A stretch of DNA of 57,775 nucleotides. Source: JAVBLD01 sp031553705 (GTDB taxonomy: Bacteria; Bacteroidota; Bacteroidia; Bacteroidales; Marinifilaceae). The translations under genes were made by a program, and so were the position numbers. Positions 16,843-26,483 of this stretch are shown in pieces. Every line of letters begins with the position of its first letter. Positions within the stretch are counted from its first letter, which is position 1. The notes below the pieces were generated by a model. That model was not told the origin of the DNA, ran no database searches, and saw nothing but the letters and a program-made list of their open reading frames with translations. Location: NCBI GenBank assembly GCA_031553705.1, contig JAVBLD010000028.1, positions 1 through 57,775 of the forward strand. Direction: 5' to 3'.

Positions 16843-16867
16843 AAAAAGCGGCATTTGCCGCTTTTTT
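16842..16867 (+). terminator. Intrinsic terminator after dehydrogenase
   Basis: AAAAAAGCGGC-ATTT-GCCGCTTTTTT: 11-bp stem, tetraloop and U-run, touching the stop codon of the dehydrogenase gene. Confidence 0.9.
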
Positions 16868-17030
16868 GTTTTATTATATCTAAATTAGGCTCACGATTCA
16901 GTTGTAATATAATCCACCGGATTGTCCCTGTGCAAGCCGGAGGAATAAAAATGGTGTGGCATTGCTAATAGAGCTGAAGCTGCGGAGAAGCCGAAAGGTA
17001 AACAGAAGTTTAAAGTAAGACGATAATTTT

Positions 17031-19292
17031 ATGTCAAAGAATAAAAAGAAAAAAGAGGTTACTGTCGGAAAGGTAGAATTAAAGAAACAGCTTGATCGCA
17101 TTTTTGCCAATCATCCTACTCAGGTTTTTAATTATAAACAGTTGGCTATACAGCTGGATATAAGAAGCATGGAGTCGAAATGTTTGATTTCGGAAGTGCT
17201 GGGAGAGATGAGGGACGCGGGTAATCTGGACGAAATATCGACAGGCCGGTTTAAGAGTAAAACGATAGGGGCCTATGTCACAGGAGAGGTGGAGTTGACG
17301 GGAAGGGGAGCCGCTTATATAATTTCGAAAGAGGTTAAGGAGGATATTTTTGTCGCTTTCGCAAATCTGAAGCATGCGCTGAACGGAGATATTGTAAAGG
17401 TATTGGTGTATGCTCGCAGTAAAAACCGCCGCCCGGAAGGCGAGGTAGTGGAGATACTGGAACGAAAGAGAAGTACGTTTGTCGGGATAATTCAATCTTC
17501 GGCCGGTTATGCCTTTTTAATCCCTTCAGGTAAGCAGTTGCCTTATGATGTGTTTATCCCGACACAGCATCTGAACGGAGCGGAGAATGGAAATAAGGCA
17601 GTAGTACGTATTACCGATTGGCCGGAGCATCAGAAAAATCCGGTCGGCGAAGTAATCGAGGTATTGGGAATGCCTGGCGATAACGATACAGAGATGAATG
17701 CAATCATGGCCGAGTATGAATTACCGGTGAAGTTTCCTGCCAATGTATTGAAATTGGCGGACCGGATTCCTATGGATATCCCTGCTGAAGAGATCGGGAA
17801 ACGGAAGGATTTCAGGGGTGTTGTGACGTTTACGATTGATCCGAAGGATGCAAAGGATTTCGATGATGCTCTGTCTGTCCGTGTCCTTGAAAAAGGTTTG
17901 TATGAGGTGGGAGTACATATTGCCGACGTAAGTTATTATGTACCGGAAAATTCGCTGCTGAATACGGAAGCTTATAAAAGAGGGACGTCGGTATATCTGG
18001 TGGATCGCACCATTCCAATGTTGCCTGAAAAATTATCGAATGGGGTATGTTCGTTGCGGCCCGATGAGGATAAGTTGTGTTTTTCGGCAGTATTCCGGAT
18101 GAATAGCGACGCACAGGTGCTGGACCAATGGTTCGGACGCACGGTGATCCGATCGAACCGACGGTTTACATACGAGGAGGCACAAGCAATGATCGAAGGG
18201 GGAACTGGCGATTATAAACAGGAAATCCTGTTATTAAACGATATGGCGATCAAACTCCGGGCGGAACGGTATAAAAACGGGGCGATTGATTTTGACCGGA
18301 TTGAAGTGAAATTCGACCTGGATGAAAAGGGGAAGCCCATCGGAGTCTATTTCAAGCGTTCGAAAGAGGCCAATAAGCTGATTGAGGAGTTTATGTTGCT
18401 GGCAAACCGGAAAGTGGCGGAACGAATCGGTAAAGCAAGGACAAATGAGAAAGTGCCGACGTTTGTCTACCGGATCCATGAACAACCGTTAGAGGAGAAG
18501 TTGAGCGAGTTTAATAAATTTATTTCCCGGTTTGGTTACGGATTAAAAATGAACAGCAGGAAAGCTCTGACGACCTCGATGAATAAGTTGATGGAAGAGG
18601 TAAAGGACAAACCCGAACAGAATATGATTGAGACGTTGGCCGTACGAACAATGGCGAAGGCGGCTTATTCGACCGAAAATATAGGCCATTACGGATTGGC
18701 ATTCGATTATTATACCCACTTTACCTCGCCCATCCGGCGCTATCCGGACGTGATAGCTCATCGGCTGTTACAGCGATACCTGGAAGGTGGTCGTTCGGTG
18801 AGTAAAGAACGGTACGAAGGCTATTGCAAATACTCTTCCGGCATGGAACAGGTGGCTGCCAACGCCGAACGGGCATCGATAAAATATAAACAGGTGGAGT
18901 TTATGGCGGATAAGCTTGGGCAAGAATTTGAGGGTACGATTTCCGGCGTGACCCAGTGGGGGTTCTATGTTGAATTGAATGACACCAAATGTGAAGGTTT
19001 GGTTTCGATGGTCGAACTGGATGATGATTTTTATGAATTTGATGAGAAGAAATATTGCATTACCGGACGATATCATCACAAGGTATATGAATTGGGTTGC
19101 CAGGTGAAAGTGGTGGTTGCAAAGGCAAATTTGGCCGCTCGGCAGTTGGATTTTGCATTGGCAGATAAAAGATCCGGAGATAGGGAGCGGGGCCGGGATT
19201 CCGGGCATTTCCGGGAACATTCCGGGAAGAGAAAAAGAGAAACCACAAAAAGAAGAGAAGTGATCCAAAGGAAAGGTAAACGAAGAAGATAA
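17031..19292 (+). CDS. rnr: Ribonuclease R
   Basis: 3'-5' exoribonuclease of the RNB family, 753 aa, degrading structured RNA and taking part in mRNA/rRNA quality control. N-terminal OB/cold-shock domains (about 70-220) precede the RNB catalytic domain with I-D-P-K-D-A-K-D-F-D-D: D270, D276, D278 and D279 match the metal site. The S1 domain at about 645-725 (E-G-T-I-S-G-V-T-Q-W-G-F-Y-V) and a very basic tail after 725 complete the usual order. ATG 17031 is preceded by an AT-rich spacer. The gene lies 21 nt before the M23 peptidase, so the two probably share a transcript. Confidence 0.95.
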   Translation: MSKNKKKKEVTVGKVELKKQLDRIFANHPTQVFNYKQLAIQLDIRSMESKCLISEVLGEMRDAGNLDEISTGRFKSKTIGAYVTGEVELTGRGAAYIISKEVKEDIFVAFANLKHALNGDIVKVLVYARSKNRRPEGEVVEILERKRSTFVGIIQSSAGYAFLIPSGKQLPYDVFIPTQHLNGAENGNKAVVRITDWPEHQKNPVGEVIEVLGMPGDNDTEMNAIMAEYELPVKFPANVLKLADRIPMDIPAEEIGKRKDFRGVVTFTIDPKDAKDFDDALSVRVLEKGLYEVGVHIADVSYYVPENSLLNTEAYKRGTSVYLVDRTIPMLPEKLSNGVCSLRPDEDKLCFSAVFRMNSDAQVLDQWFGRTVIRSNRRFTYEEAQAMIEGGTGDYKQEILLLNDMAIKLRAERYKNGAIDFDRIEVKFDLDEKGKPIGVYFKRSKEANKLIEEFMLLANRKVAERIGKARTNEKVPTFVYRIHEQPLEEKLSEFNKFISRFGYGLKMNSRKALTTSMNKLMEEVKDKPEQNMIETLAVRTMAKAAYSTENIGHYGLAFDYYTHFTSPIRRYPDVIAHRLLQRYLEGGRSVSKERYEGYCKYSSGMEQVAANAERASIKYKQVEFMADKLGQEFEGTISGVTQWGFYVELNDTKCEGLVSMVELDDDFYEFDEKKYCITGRYHHKVYELGCQVKVVVAKANLAARQLDFALADKRSGDRERGRDSGHFREHSGKRKRETTKRREVIQRKGKRRR

Positions 19293-19313
19293 AATTTTAG
19301 ATAGGAAGATGTG

Positions 19314-20555
19314 ATGAATAAAAGAAAACGAATCATTTTTTCGGCATTATTGGGATTGATGTTATTGGTAGTCATTTTTATACCCAAATATCAAGAAAAA
19401 GAGCCGTTGGACGAGATAGATGTGGTTGATTCGACTGAAGTAAAGGAGATTATTTATAAGTATGGTATTCCTTTGGATAATTACAATGTGGATTTCGGTA
19501 TAATAAAAAAGAACCAGCTCTTTTCCGATATTATGGGAGCACACGGTCTGAACAGGAAAGAGGTATTTGCGTTATGTGAAAAAGCCAAGGGTGTGTTTGA
19601 TATCAGGAAAGTCAGAAGCGGACAGACATATGCCGTATTTTCCACAAAAGATAGCATACAGAAACCTATCTATTTTGTATATGAACATAGCGGGCGGGAG
19701 TATGTGGTATTTGATTTGCATGGCGACTATAAAGTGACGGTAGGGCAGAACAAAGTGGAGTATCGCCAGAAGGCCGTGAAAGGAAAGGTGGAATCTTCCC
19801 TGTGGAATGCAATGGTGAATTATGGTGCCGATCCGTTATTGGCTTTGAAATTGTCGGATATATTTGCCTGGACGATTGACTTTTTCGGCATTGCGAAAGG
19901 GGATGAGTTCAGTGTACTATATGAGGAGGAGTATGTCGGGGACAAAAGCTTACAGAATTTTGTTATAAAGGGTGCGTCAATGGTTCATCTGGGGACCGAG
20001 TATTTTGCAATACCTTTTACACAGGATGGTGTTTCTACTTTTTATGATGAAACCGGTAAAAATCTGGAAAAAGCTTTTTTAAAAGCGCCGTTGGATTATT
20101 TCCGGATCTCTTCCCGCTTTACTAATAGCCGTTATCATCCTGTGCTGAAAATATACAGACCCCATCATGGTGTGGACTATGCGGCACCTGTCGGAACCCC
20201 GGTATATTCTATCGGAGAGGGAATGGTTGTGGAGAAAGCCTTTCAGCGGGGTGGTGGTGGAAATTATGTAAAGATAAGGCATAATGCGGTGTATACGACC
20301 ACTTATATGCATTTGTCCCGCTTCGAGAAAGGGCTGGCTGTCGGGAAACGTATACGCCAGAAAGAGGTAATCGGTTATGTGGGAAGTTCCGGATTGTCTA
20401 CCGGACCTCATCTGGATTTCAGGGTGTACAAAAACGGTACTCCTGTCAATCCGTTGACCGTGAAATCCGAACCGAAAGAGGCTGTCCGGGATACGAATAT
20501 GCTTCGTTTTACAACCTTTCGGGATACGATTATCCGGCAGTTGAGGGCATTGTGA
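19314..20555 (+). CDS. M23-type peptidase with altered zinc motif
   Basis: 413 aa from ATG 19314; a GTG at 19311 is an alternative giving one extra residue. One N-terminal transmembrane/signal-anchor segment (about 8-23) places the protein in the periplasm, then a linker region and a C-terminal LytM/M23 domain (about 262-385). The first zinc motif H284-x3-D288 (H-H-G-V-D-Y-A-A-P) is intact and H-L-S is present. However, the usual H-x-H reads H366-L-D368, replacing a zinc-ligand histidine by aspartate. It could cleave or merely bind peptidoglycan cross-links, or activate amidases as LytM-like proteins do. Likely co-transcribed with rnr. Confidence 0.85.
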   Translation: MNKRKRIIFSALLGLMLLVVIFIPKYQEKEPLDEIDVVDSTEVKEIIYKYGIPLDNYNVDFGIIKKNQLFSDIMGAHGLNRKEVFALCEKAKGVFDIRKVRSGQTYAVFSTKDSIQKPIYFVYEHSGREYVVFDLHGDYKVTVGQNKVEYRQKAVKGKVESSLWNAMVNYGADPLLALKLSDIFAWTIDFFGIAKGDEFSVLYEEEYVGDKSLQNFVIKGASMVHLGTEYFAIPFTQDGVSTFYDETGKNLEKAFLKAPLDYFRISSRFTNSRYHPVLKIYRPHHGVDYAAPVGTPVYSIGEGMVVEKAFQRGGGGNYVKIRHNAVYTTTYMHLSRFEKGLAVGKRIRQKEVIGYVGSSGLSTGPHLDFRVYKNGTPVNPLTVKSEPKEAVRDTNMLRFTTFRDTIIRQLRAL

Positions 20556-20677
20556 TTTTCTTTCAGAATATACAGTACTTGACTTTAGGATTGGCGGAAA
20601 CCGGTCAATCTATCCCGGGATGGAAGCGTATATAACTGGGAGAATAAATCTTCACTTTGTGTAATAAGATTTTGTAT

Positions 20678-21220
20678 ATGTTTTATTGGCAACTGTTTTG
20701 GTCATTTTTTAAGATTGGGGCGTTTACCTTTGGTGGCGGTTATGCCATGATTCCTTTGATACAGCGAGAGGTCGTTTTAAAAAAGAAGTGGCTGGAGGAA
20801 CCTGAGTTTATCGATACGCTGGCTGTCGCTCAGGCGGTTCCCGGTCCGATGGCCTTGAATACGGCTATCTTTGTCGGGTATAAAACCCATGGAATAAAAG
20901 GGAGCCTTATCACAAGCCTTGGGGTGATTCTTCCGTCATTTATTACTATTTTGTTAATTGCTCTGGTTTTTACCGAATTCAAGGATAATCCGGATGTTGA
21001 ACGTGTCTTTAAGGGGATCCGGCCCGCCGTTGTGGCATTGATTGCCGCTCCGTTATGGAATATGGCTAAATCGGCCGGTGTTACCTGGAAAACACTCTGG
21101 ATCCCATTGGTTGCCTTGCTGGCAATATGGTTGGGAGGCGTTTCCCCAGTGTATATTGTAATGGCCGCAATTGCCGGAAGTATCATTTATTTTAAGTGGA
21201 AACACAATAGCTTGCAATAA
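20678..21220 (+). CDS. chrA: Chromate transporter family, first half
   Basis: 180 aa from ATG 20678 (a TTG at 20657 would extend it but is unlikely). Inner-membrane protein with the CHR-family signature F-T-F-G-G-G-Y-A-M-I-P-L near the N-terminus and V-A-Q-A-V-P-G-P-M at about residue 54; about five or six hydrophobic segments. It forms a pair with the next gene, overlapping by one base (TAATG), the usual two-gene short-chain ChrA layout. The pair is predicted to export chromate or another oxyanion by proton exchange; the true substrate in anaerobes is unclear. A TCACTTTG box lies just upstream at about 20652-20659. Confidence 0.88.
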   Translation: MFYWQLFWSFFKIGAFTFGGGYAMIPLIQREVVLKKKWLEEPEFIDTLAVAQAVPGPMALNTAIFVGYKTHGIKGSLITSLGVILPSFITILLIALVFTEFKDNPDVERVFKGIRPAVVALIAAPLWNMAKSAGVTWKTLWIPLVALLAIWLGGVSPVYIVMAAIAGSIIYFKWKHNSLQ

Positions 21221-21777
21221 TGGATCTATTCACGCTATATATAAATTACTTTTATTCTTTTTTTAAAATCGGGCTTTTCGGTTTTGGCGGGGGATATGCT
21301 ATGTTGTCGCTTGTTCAACACGAGGTGGTGGAAAATCATAAATGGCTTACGACAAGCGATTTTACGGACATAGTGGCAATCTCCCAGACGACACCAGGTC
21401 CTATCGCTTTCAATACAGCCACTTATGTCGGATATGCTACCACAACTCAATTGGGATACAGTACAGGAGAGGGAGTAATAGGCTCTTTAATTTGCACTGT
21501 TGCCGTTAGTTTGCCTTCGTTTATATTGATGTTATTGGTGTGCCGCTTCTTCCTGCTGTTTCGTAACAATTTTTATGTCGACGCCATTTTAAGGGGTTTA
21601 AAACCCGCTATCATCGGCCTGATTGCTGCTGCTGCCCTCCTTCTGATCAACAGCCATAACTTTATCGACTATAAAAGTTGGCTTCTTTTTGCCGGTGTAT
21701 TTGTCGCTTCGCTGAAGAAAATCGACCCGATATTGTTGATTGTGCTATCAGGAATCTGCGGATACATAATGTATTAG
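21220..21777 (+). CDS. chrA: Chromate transporter family, second half
   Basis: 185 aa, the partner of the preceding gene; its ATG overlaps the previous TAA by one base, implying translational coupling. It repeats the family motifs: F-G-F-G-G-G-Y-A-M-L-S-L near residue 20 and S-Q-T-T-P-G-P-I-A. The two halves are expected to sit in opposite membrane orientation and form a heterodimer. No chromate-responsive regulator (ChrB) or reductase is nearby. Confidence 0.88.
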   Translation: MDLFTLYINYFYSFFKIGLFGFGGGYAMLSLVQHEVVENHKWLTTSDFTDIVAISQTTPGPIAFNTATYVGYATTTQLGYSTGEGVIGSLICTVAVSLPSFILMLLVCRFFLLFRNNFYVDAILRGLKPAIIGLIAAAALLLINSHNFIDYKSWLLFAGVFVASLKKIDPILLIVLSGICGYIMY

Positions 21778-21937
21778 AAAATGCATAATAACCATTAGTT
21801 TTCAGTGTATTGCCTTTATTACTAAGGAGTCGGACACGAAAAGTTAACAAACAATTCGTATAAATTAATATTTGTTTCGATAAGCTTGAAAAATCGGGGA
21901 TATTATGTATCTTTAACACCATTATGTCGAGACATGT

Positions 21938-23848
21938 ATGGTGTATAGCAGATCACTTATTCTTTTCAAAAGAGAGATTGTCATTTTTATAAATGGTGTT
22001 GCGATTGCATTACTGGTTCTTTGGCCGAAGGTTTGTTGTGCTCAAACGAAAGATGATAATGTTGTGATTGATTTAAAAGAGCAGGTATTTACATATAAGA
22101 TCTCTTCCAAATCGGTTGTACTTGAGGAACAGATTACGGCAAATTACAAATGCATCGGGAAGCCTGAAAAAATTACTGTTGTGGAGTTTTATGATGACCA
22201 AACGGAGATAAGAAAAATTCATGTGAAAGGATTAAAAGGGATCGCTCCCCGGTTTGAAATGTATCAGCAGGAAAATATTTTTTACAGTGATGCGAAAGTC
22301 TGTTATTTCCCCCTGCCGTTCAAATCGGGGAATGAAGTAGCACAGGTTTATTTCGAGAAACTGTATAAAGATATACGCTGTTTTTCCACGGTATTTCTGA
22401 CGGAACCGCAGTTTGTACGCTGTAAGGTTGTAAAATTTGTTGTTCCCGGATGGATACAGGTCGATATCATCGAACGGAATTTTGGTGCCAATGTGAATAA
22501 GAATGTTGTCAAAGACTCTAAAACCAATACGACAACATATATTTATACCATTGATAACCAGCGCGCAATGGTGAAAGAACCTGAAATGCCCGGTTATAAG
22601 TATATTTATCCATATCTGTTGGTTGTACCGAAGCAAGCGACTTTCGGGGAAATTCGGACTTCCTATTTCGATCGTTTTGATCACCTTTACAAGTGGTATA
22701 GGGATATAGCCTATATGACATCGAATGACACGACGGTTGTCGGGACGCTTGCGCGCGATATAACGCGGGAGTGTCGTACGGATGAGGAGAAGATCAAAGA
22801 GATATACGCATGGGTGCAGGATAATATCCGGTACCTGGCTTTCGTTAATGGTCTTGCCGCATTCAAGCCTGATGATGCGCATGAAGTGTTGCGCAAAAAA
22901 TATGGGGATTGTAAAGGGATGGCCAATTTACTGAAAGCGTTATTGCGGGCGGAGGGATTTGATGCCAGGCTTGCCTGGATCGGTACGCGTGAAGTGATAT
23001 TTGATGATTCGGCTCCTTTACCTATGGCTAACCATATGATATGTGTCCTCTTTTGGAATGGCCGGATCTTATTCCTCGATCCCACGATCAGATACATGGC
23101 CCTTGGAGAGTATCATGAAGGGATACAGGGTAGGGCTGCATTGGTTGAAGACGGAAAGAATTATCTCTGGAAACGGGTCCCGGAGGTTACGCCTGTATTG
23201 AATGCCGATAGCGTGTGTCGTAAGTATAAGATATCCGGGGATACCCTTGTCGGAAAAGCTCAAATGGTATGTACCGGTGAGTTCAAGCATGTGATGATGT
23301 CCTCTATCTACGCGTTAGAGACTCAGCGCCGCAATGACGCGTTGAAAAAATACCTTGAAAAAGGGAGGGTGCAGGATAAAGTTTCGGATATTGTCATCAC
23401 CGGGACTGATTCAAAGTCGGAAAAAATTGAAATCTGTTTTTCTGAAAGTCGTAAATCCGGTATACAGCTCTCCGGGGACGAACTATATATAGATATGGAT
23501 GCTCAGTTGGATTATATAGATGCTGTAATAGATACGGCGAAAAGAGAGCATGATTATCTGTTTCCATTCAAGGAGTATATCGTAAGGGAAGGATATGTCG
23601 AAATTCCTGCAGGATATAAAGTAACGAGGCTTCCTGAGAACCTGAAAATAGAAAGGTTCGGTTATTCGATTTATATTACTTATAGTATAGAGGACAACAG
23701 GATAAAATACTATAAAAGGATTGTGATTCTCGATACTTGGTTGAAAAAGGATCAATTTGTGTTGTGGAATGCCGATGTGACGATGCTTAGGAAGTATTAT
23801 ATGGAACAAGTCATATTAAAAAAAGTGATTTATGAAAAAAGAATATAA
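21938..23848 (+). CDS. DUF3857/transglutaminase-like exported protein, active triad
   Basis: 636 aa with an N-terminal hydrophobic segment (about 12-32, ending C-C-A-Q), so exported. An N-terminal DUF3857 beta domain is followed by a transglutaminase-like cysteine-protease-fold domain with the complete triad: C325 in K-Y-G-D-C-K-G-M-A-N, H366 in A-N-H-M and D381 in F-L-D-P-T. A C-terminal beta region (DUF2569/3858-like in position) ends the protein. The reaction, peptide cleavage or cross-linking, is unknown for this family. It overlaps the next gene by 17 nt. A TATCTTTA element at 21908-21915 may be its -7 box. Confidence 0.85.
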   Translation: MVYSRSLILFKREIVIFINGVAIALLVLWPKVCCAQTKDDNVVIDLKEQVFTYKISSKSVVLEEQITANYKCIGKPEKITVVEFYDDQTEIRKIHVKGLKGIAPRFEMYQQENIFYSDAKVCYFPLPFKSGNEVAQVYFEKLYKDIRCFSTVFLTEPQFVRCKVVKFVVPGWIQVDIIERNFGANVNKNVVKDSKTNTTTYIYTIDNQRAMVKEPEMPGYKYIYPYLLVVPKQATFGEIRTSYFDRFDHLYKWYRDIAYMTSNDTTVVGTLARDITRECRTDEEKIKEIYAWVQDNIRYLAFVNGLAAFKPDDAHEVLRKKYGDCKGMANLLKALLRAEGFDARLAWIGTREVIFDDSAPLPMANHMICVLFWNGRILFLDPTIRYMALGEYHEGIQGRAALVEDGKNYLWKRVPEVTPVLNADSVCRKYKISGDTLVGKAQMVCTGEFKHVMMSSIYALETQRRNDALKKYLEKGRVQDKVSDIVITGTDSKSEKIEICFSESRKSGIQLSGDELYIDMDAQLDYIDAVIDTAKREHDYLFPFKEYIVREGYVEIPAGYKVTRLPENLKIERFGYSIYITYSIEDNRIKYYKRIVILDTWLKKDQFVLWNADVTMLRKYYMEQVILKKVIYEKRI

Positions 23849-26051
23849 GCTTATTTTTGTTTTATTTATAGTAATGGTATTTTGCTCCGTTTGTGTCGTT
23901 GCGAATACTTATGATCCCCGTGCTGAAGGAATCCGTGTTGCTATATGGGCATGGGATATACCTGCTTTTAGTAATCATACGGTTCCTGAAAAATATGCTG
24001 GAGAGTCGGCGGTGATACTTGCCCGCCATCGATATATAAGGGCTTCCGGGGAGAGAGGATCTTTTGCCAGGGAGTTTTTTACAGGAAACATCGAGAGTAA
24101 GGTCTTCTATACGGATATCGATCGTTATATGATCAAAATAAACGATCAGGCGGCGTTGAATTATTATACTGAGTTTTCATATCGTGAGGTAGTGAAAAAA
24201 AGTGTTTACGGCAACACGGATGAGGTAAAAACGGTTGTCGGGATACGGATTATCAAGCCGGATAGCACGATAAAGGAGATCGACGTGTCGACTTATGCTG
24301 TATCGGTGACCGAAGGAAGAAAAGATAAAGAGGCATATAAGAAACTTGCTATTCCTGGGTTGGAGATAGGGGATATTCTTGATATGTTTGTTTACGAGCT
24401 CTCTGTTCTTGGGACAATGAATATTCCTCCGCAGATCATTTCGTTTTATTCATTGGAATATCCCTGTCTTTCTTCTTCGGTGCACTGCGAATTTGGAGAT
24501 GATATTACGGTGGAGTATCGCTCGGTCAACGGTGCCCCCGACATAGAGAGCTCAAAGGATGAGTATGGATGTGTCGTGCTGGATGCGGAGATGCAGGATG
24601 TAATATGTGTGAAAGGTATCGAAATATTACGTTGGGCCTCTTTCTACCGTGATTTGCCGATGATCCGGCTTCAGGTGTTGCAAAACGCTTCCAGGGTGAT
24701 ATTCAAACCTTCCGGCGCCAGACCTTCCGGCGTACATAAAGATATACCGTATGAAACGATATTGAAGGATACCAAGGAGTATTTTGCGAAAGGACTGGCA
24801 TATGTACCGATGTCCGGCGATTTCATTAAACGTGTCAATGCGGCAATACAAAATTATAAACAGAAACATCCTGCTGTTGGTAATGATGAACTCGCATCTT
24901 ATATATATTCAGTATTGAATTTTTATTGGCCGGGTAATGAAGATACGACGGAGTGGTTTATGTTTGTATTGGGACGTTACCTCTTGGAAAACAAAATAGA
25001 ATTTAAATATGGGTTCACTACAAGCCGTTATAGTGCCCGGAAAGGCGAAGTCGCTTGTTCTACAGATCTTTTTTGTGTTATTATGGCAAATGGTAATACA
25101 CAACTTTTTGTTTCTCCGTACCGGTATCTTGTTACAGGATACGTACCGGGAGCCGTAGAGGGAGAAACGGTGTCTTCCTTTGCTATTAAAAAATTTGGAC
25201 CGAGAGGTATCCGTAAGTTAGAGATGGAAGAGTTTGTTGTAGAATACAATGTCCCGGTGACAACTGCCGAACAAAACCGGGTTACTTCAAAACTCGACAT
25301 CTCTTTTTCTCAGGATGATCCGTTGTGCCTGGTAATTGATCGCCATACGGCATGGAAAGGGAGTGACAAGGAAAAGATGCAGGATCTTATGGTCACCTAT
25401 GAAAAATGGGATTCCGTAATGCGTCGTTCGCTCTCGATAGAAAAAACACTGATTGAAGAGCTGGCAGAGAAAAGCAAAACAAAGAAACAAATCGATGAGG
25501 TATTTGGCGCTTTTGAAGAAGGGAGGGAAACTTATAAAGAGAGGATTGAAGGGGAGATTTATATGTATCACATGGCAAATGCAGAGCAGATTTTACAATA
25601 TTCGATTCAGAGTTATGGAGTTACGTCAGATAGTCCTGATTTGGAATATAGTGTGAAGTATACTTTAAACGGGCTTGTAAAAAAAGCGGGAGATAATCTG
25701 ATCCTTGATGCAGGTAAACTGGCCGGATATCAATGGGTTCCATCGGAGAGCGAGCGCAACCGGATAATCGATGCCTACCTGCCGACAGCCCGGATGTCCG
25801 ATTATGAAATAGCAATTCGAATTCCGGAGGGCTATCAGGTACAAGATGCCGGAATGTTGAATTATCGTTTTGAAAATGAGTATGGTATATTTGAGGCTAC
25901 CGCAGCAACGGATAACAATATATTGAATCTCAAAGTGAAAAAAGTTTATGCTAGAGCATACGTTCCTTCAAGGGATTGGGATAAACTGATGGGGATGATC
26001 GATAGTGCCAACCGGTTCTATTCCCATTCGATCGTATTGAGAAAAATATAG
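23832..26051 (+). CDS. DUF3857/transglutaminase-like exported protein, triad lost
   Basis: 739 aa, signal peptide (about 1-24, V-V-A-N). Same overall build as the preceding protein: N-terminal DUF3857 domain, transglutaminase-like middle, beta-rich C-terminus. By-eye alignment of the middle region to its neighbour puts Thr (E-D-T-T-E-W) where the catalytic Cys should be, Asp (D-L-F-C-V) in place of His, and Ser (F-V-S-P) in place of Asp, so it looks like a non-catalytic homologue. The 17-nt overlap suggests coupled translation and perhaps a complex in the periplasm or at the outer membrane. It ends at a strong bidirectional terminator. Confidence 0.82.
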   Translation: MKKEYKLIFVLFIVMVFCSVCVVANTYDPRAEGIRVAIWAWDIPAFSNHTVPEKYAGESAVILARHRYIRASGERGSFAREFFTGNIESKVFYTDIDRYMIKINDQAALNYYTEFSYREVVKKSVYGNTDEVKTVVGIRIIKPDSTIKEIDVSTYAVSVTEGRKDKEAYKKLAIPGLEIGDILDMFVYELSVLGTMNIPPQIISFYSLEYPCLSSSVHCEFGDDITVEYRSVNGAPDIESSKDEYGCVVLDAEMQDVICVKGIEILRWASFYRDLPMIRLQVLQNASRVIFKPSGARPSGVHKDIPYETILKDTKEYFAKGLAYVPMSGDFIKRVNAAIQNYKQKHPAVGNDELASYIYSVLNFYWPGNEDTTEWFMFVLGRYLLENKIEFKYGFTTSRYSARKGEVACSTDLFCVIMANGNTQLFVSPYRYLVTGYVPGAVEGETVSSFAIKKFGPRGIRKLEMEEFVVEYNVPVTTAEQNRVTSKLDISFSQDDPLCLVIDRHTAWKGSDKEKMQDLMVTYEKWDSVMRRSLSIEKTLIEELAEKSKTKKQIDEVFGAFEEGRETYKERIEGEIYMYHMANAEQILQYSIQSYGVTSDSPDLEYSVKYTLNGLVKKAGDNLILDAGKLAGYQWVPSESERNRIIDAYLPTARMSDYEIAIRIPEGYQVQDAGMLNYRFENEYGIFEATAATDNNILNLKVKKVYARAYVPSRDWDKLMGMIDSANRFYSHSIVLRKI

Positions 26052-26057
26052 TCAAAA

Positions 26058-26111
26058 AAATAAAACAACGGGGGAGCAAGACAATCATCCTGCTCCCCCG
26101 TTGTTTTATTT
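26058..26111. terminator. Strong bidirectional terminator
   Basis: A perfect 21-bp stem (AAATAAAACAACGGGGGAGC... with its complement) around a 12-nt loop, A-rich on the left and T-rich on the right. It serves the plus-strand DUF3857 genes and the minus-strand trxA, which converge here. Confidence 0.93.
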
Positions 26112-26115
26112 TTAT

Positions 26116-26433
26116 TTAAAGTAATGCGTTTATTTTTTCCATCAGAGAATTTTTCGGAACTGCCCCTACTTGTTTGTCTACCACTGCCCCTCCTTTAAAG
26201 AACAGGATCGTAGGAATGTTACGGATACCAAATTTTGCAGCTGTACCCGGACTACTGTCAACATCCACTTTGGCAACAATAAGCTTGCCTTCGTACTCTG
26301 TAGAAAGTTCCTCTACAATGGGTAACATCATTTTGCATGGTCCACACCATTCTGCCCAGAAATCAACAAGAACAGGATGTGCCGATTTCAAAACAACCTC
26401 TTCAAAATTAGAATCATTAACTGCTATAGCCAT
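26116..26433 (-). CDS. trxA: Thioredoxin
   Basis: 105-aa cytoplasmic thioredoxin with the W-C-G-P-C active site (C30, C33), the buried D24 (V-D-F-W) and the cis-proline in N-I-P-T-I at about 73-77. It reduces protein disulfides using thioredoxin reductase, which is not in the window. It lies 47 nt after dnaE but has its own TAGTTTTG box at 26476-26483 overlapping the dnaE stop, so it probably has an independent promoter. Confidence 0.95.
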   Translation of the reverse strand: MAIAVNDSNFEEVVLKSAHPVLVDFWAEWCGPCKMMLPIVEELSTEYEGKLIVAKVDVDSSPGTAAKFGIRNIPTILFFKGGAVVDKQVGAVPKNSLMEKINALL

Positions 26434-26475
26434 CGTATTTTAATTTAAATATTTATGAATACTGATTTGATGTTG

Positions 26476-26483
26476 CAAAACTA
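26476..26483 (-). promoter_or_regulatory. -7 box TAGTTTTG for trxA
   Basis: Matches TAnnTTTG on the minus strand, 42 nt upstream of the trxA ATG and overlapping the dnaE stop codon. No clear -33 TTTG is seen inside the end of dnaE. Confidence 0.45.

Noticed and set aside
22232..22882. 216-codon minus-strand frame inside the DUF3857 gene
   Set aside because: Shadow of the transglutaminase-like gene; composition is not protein-like.
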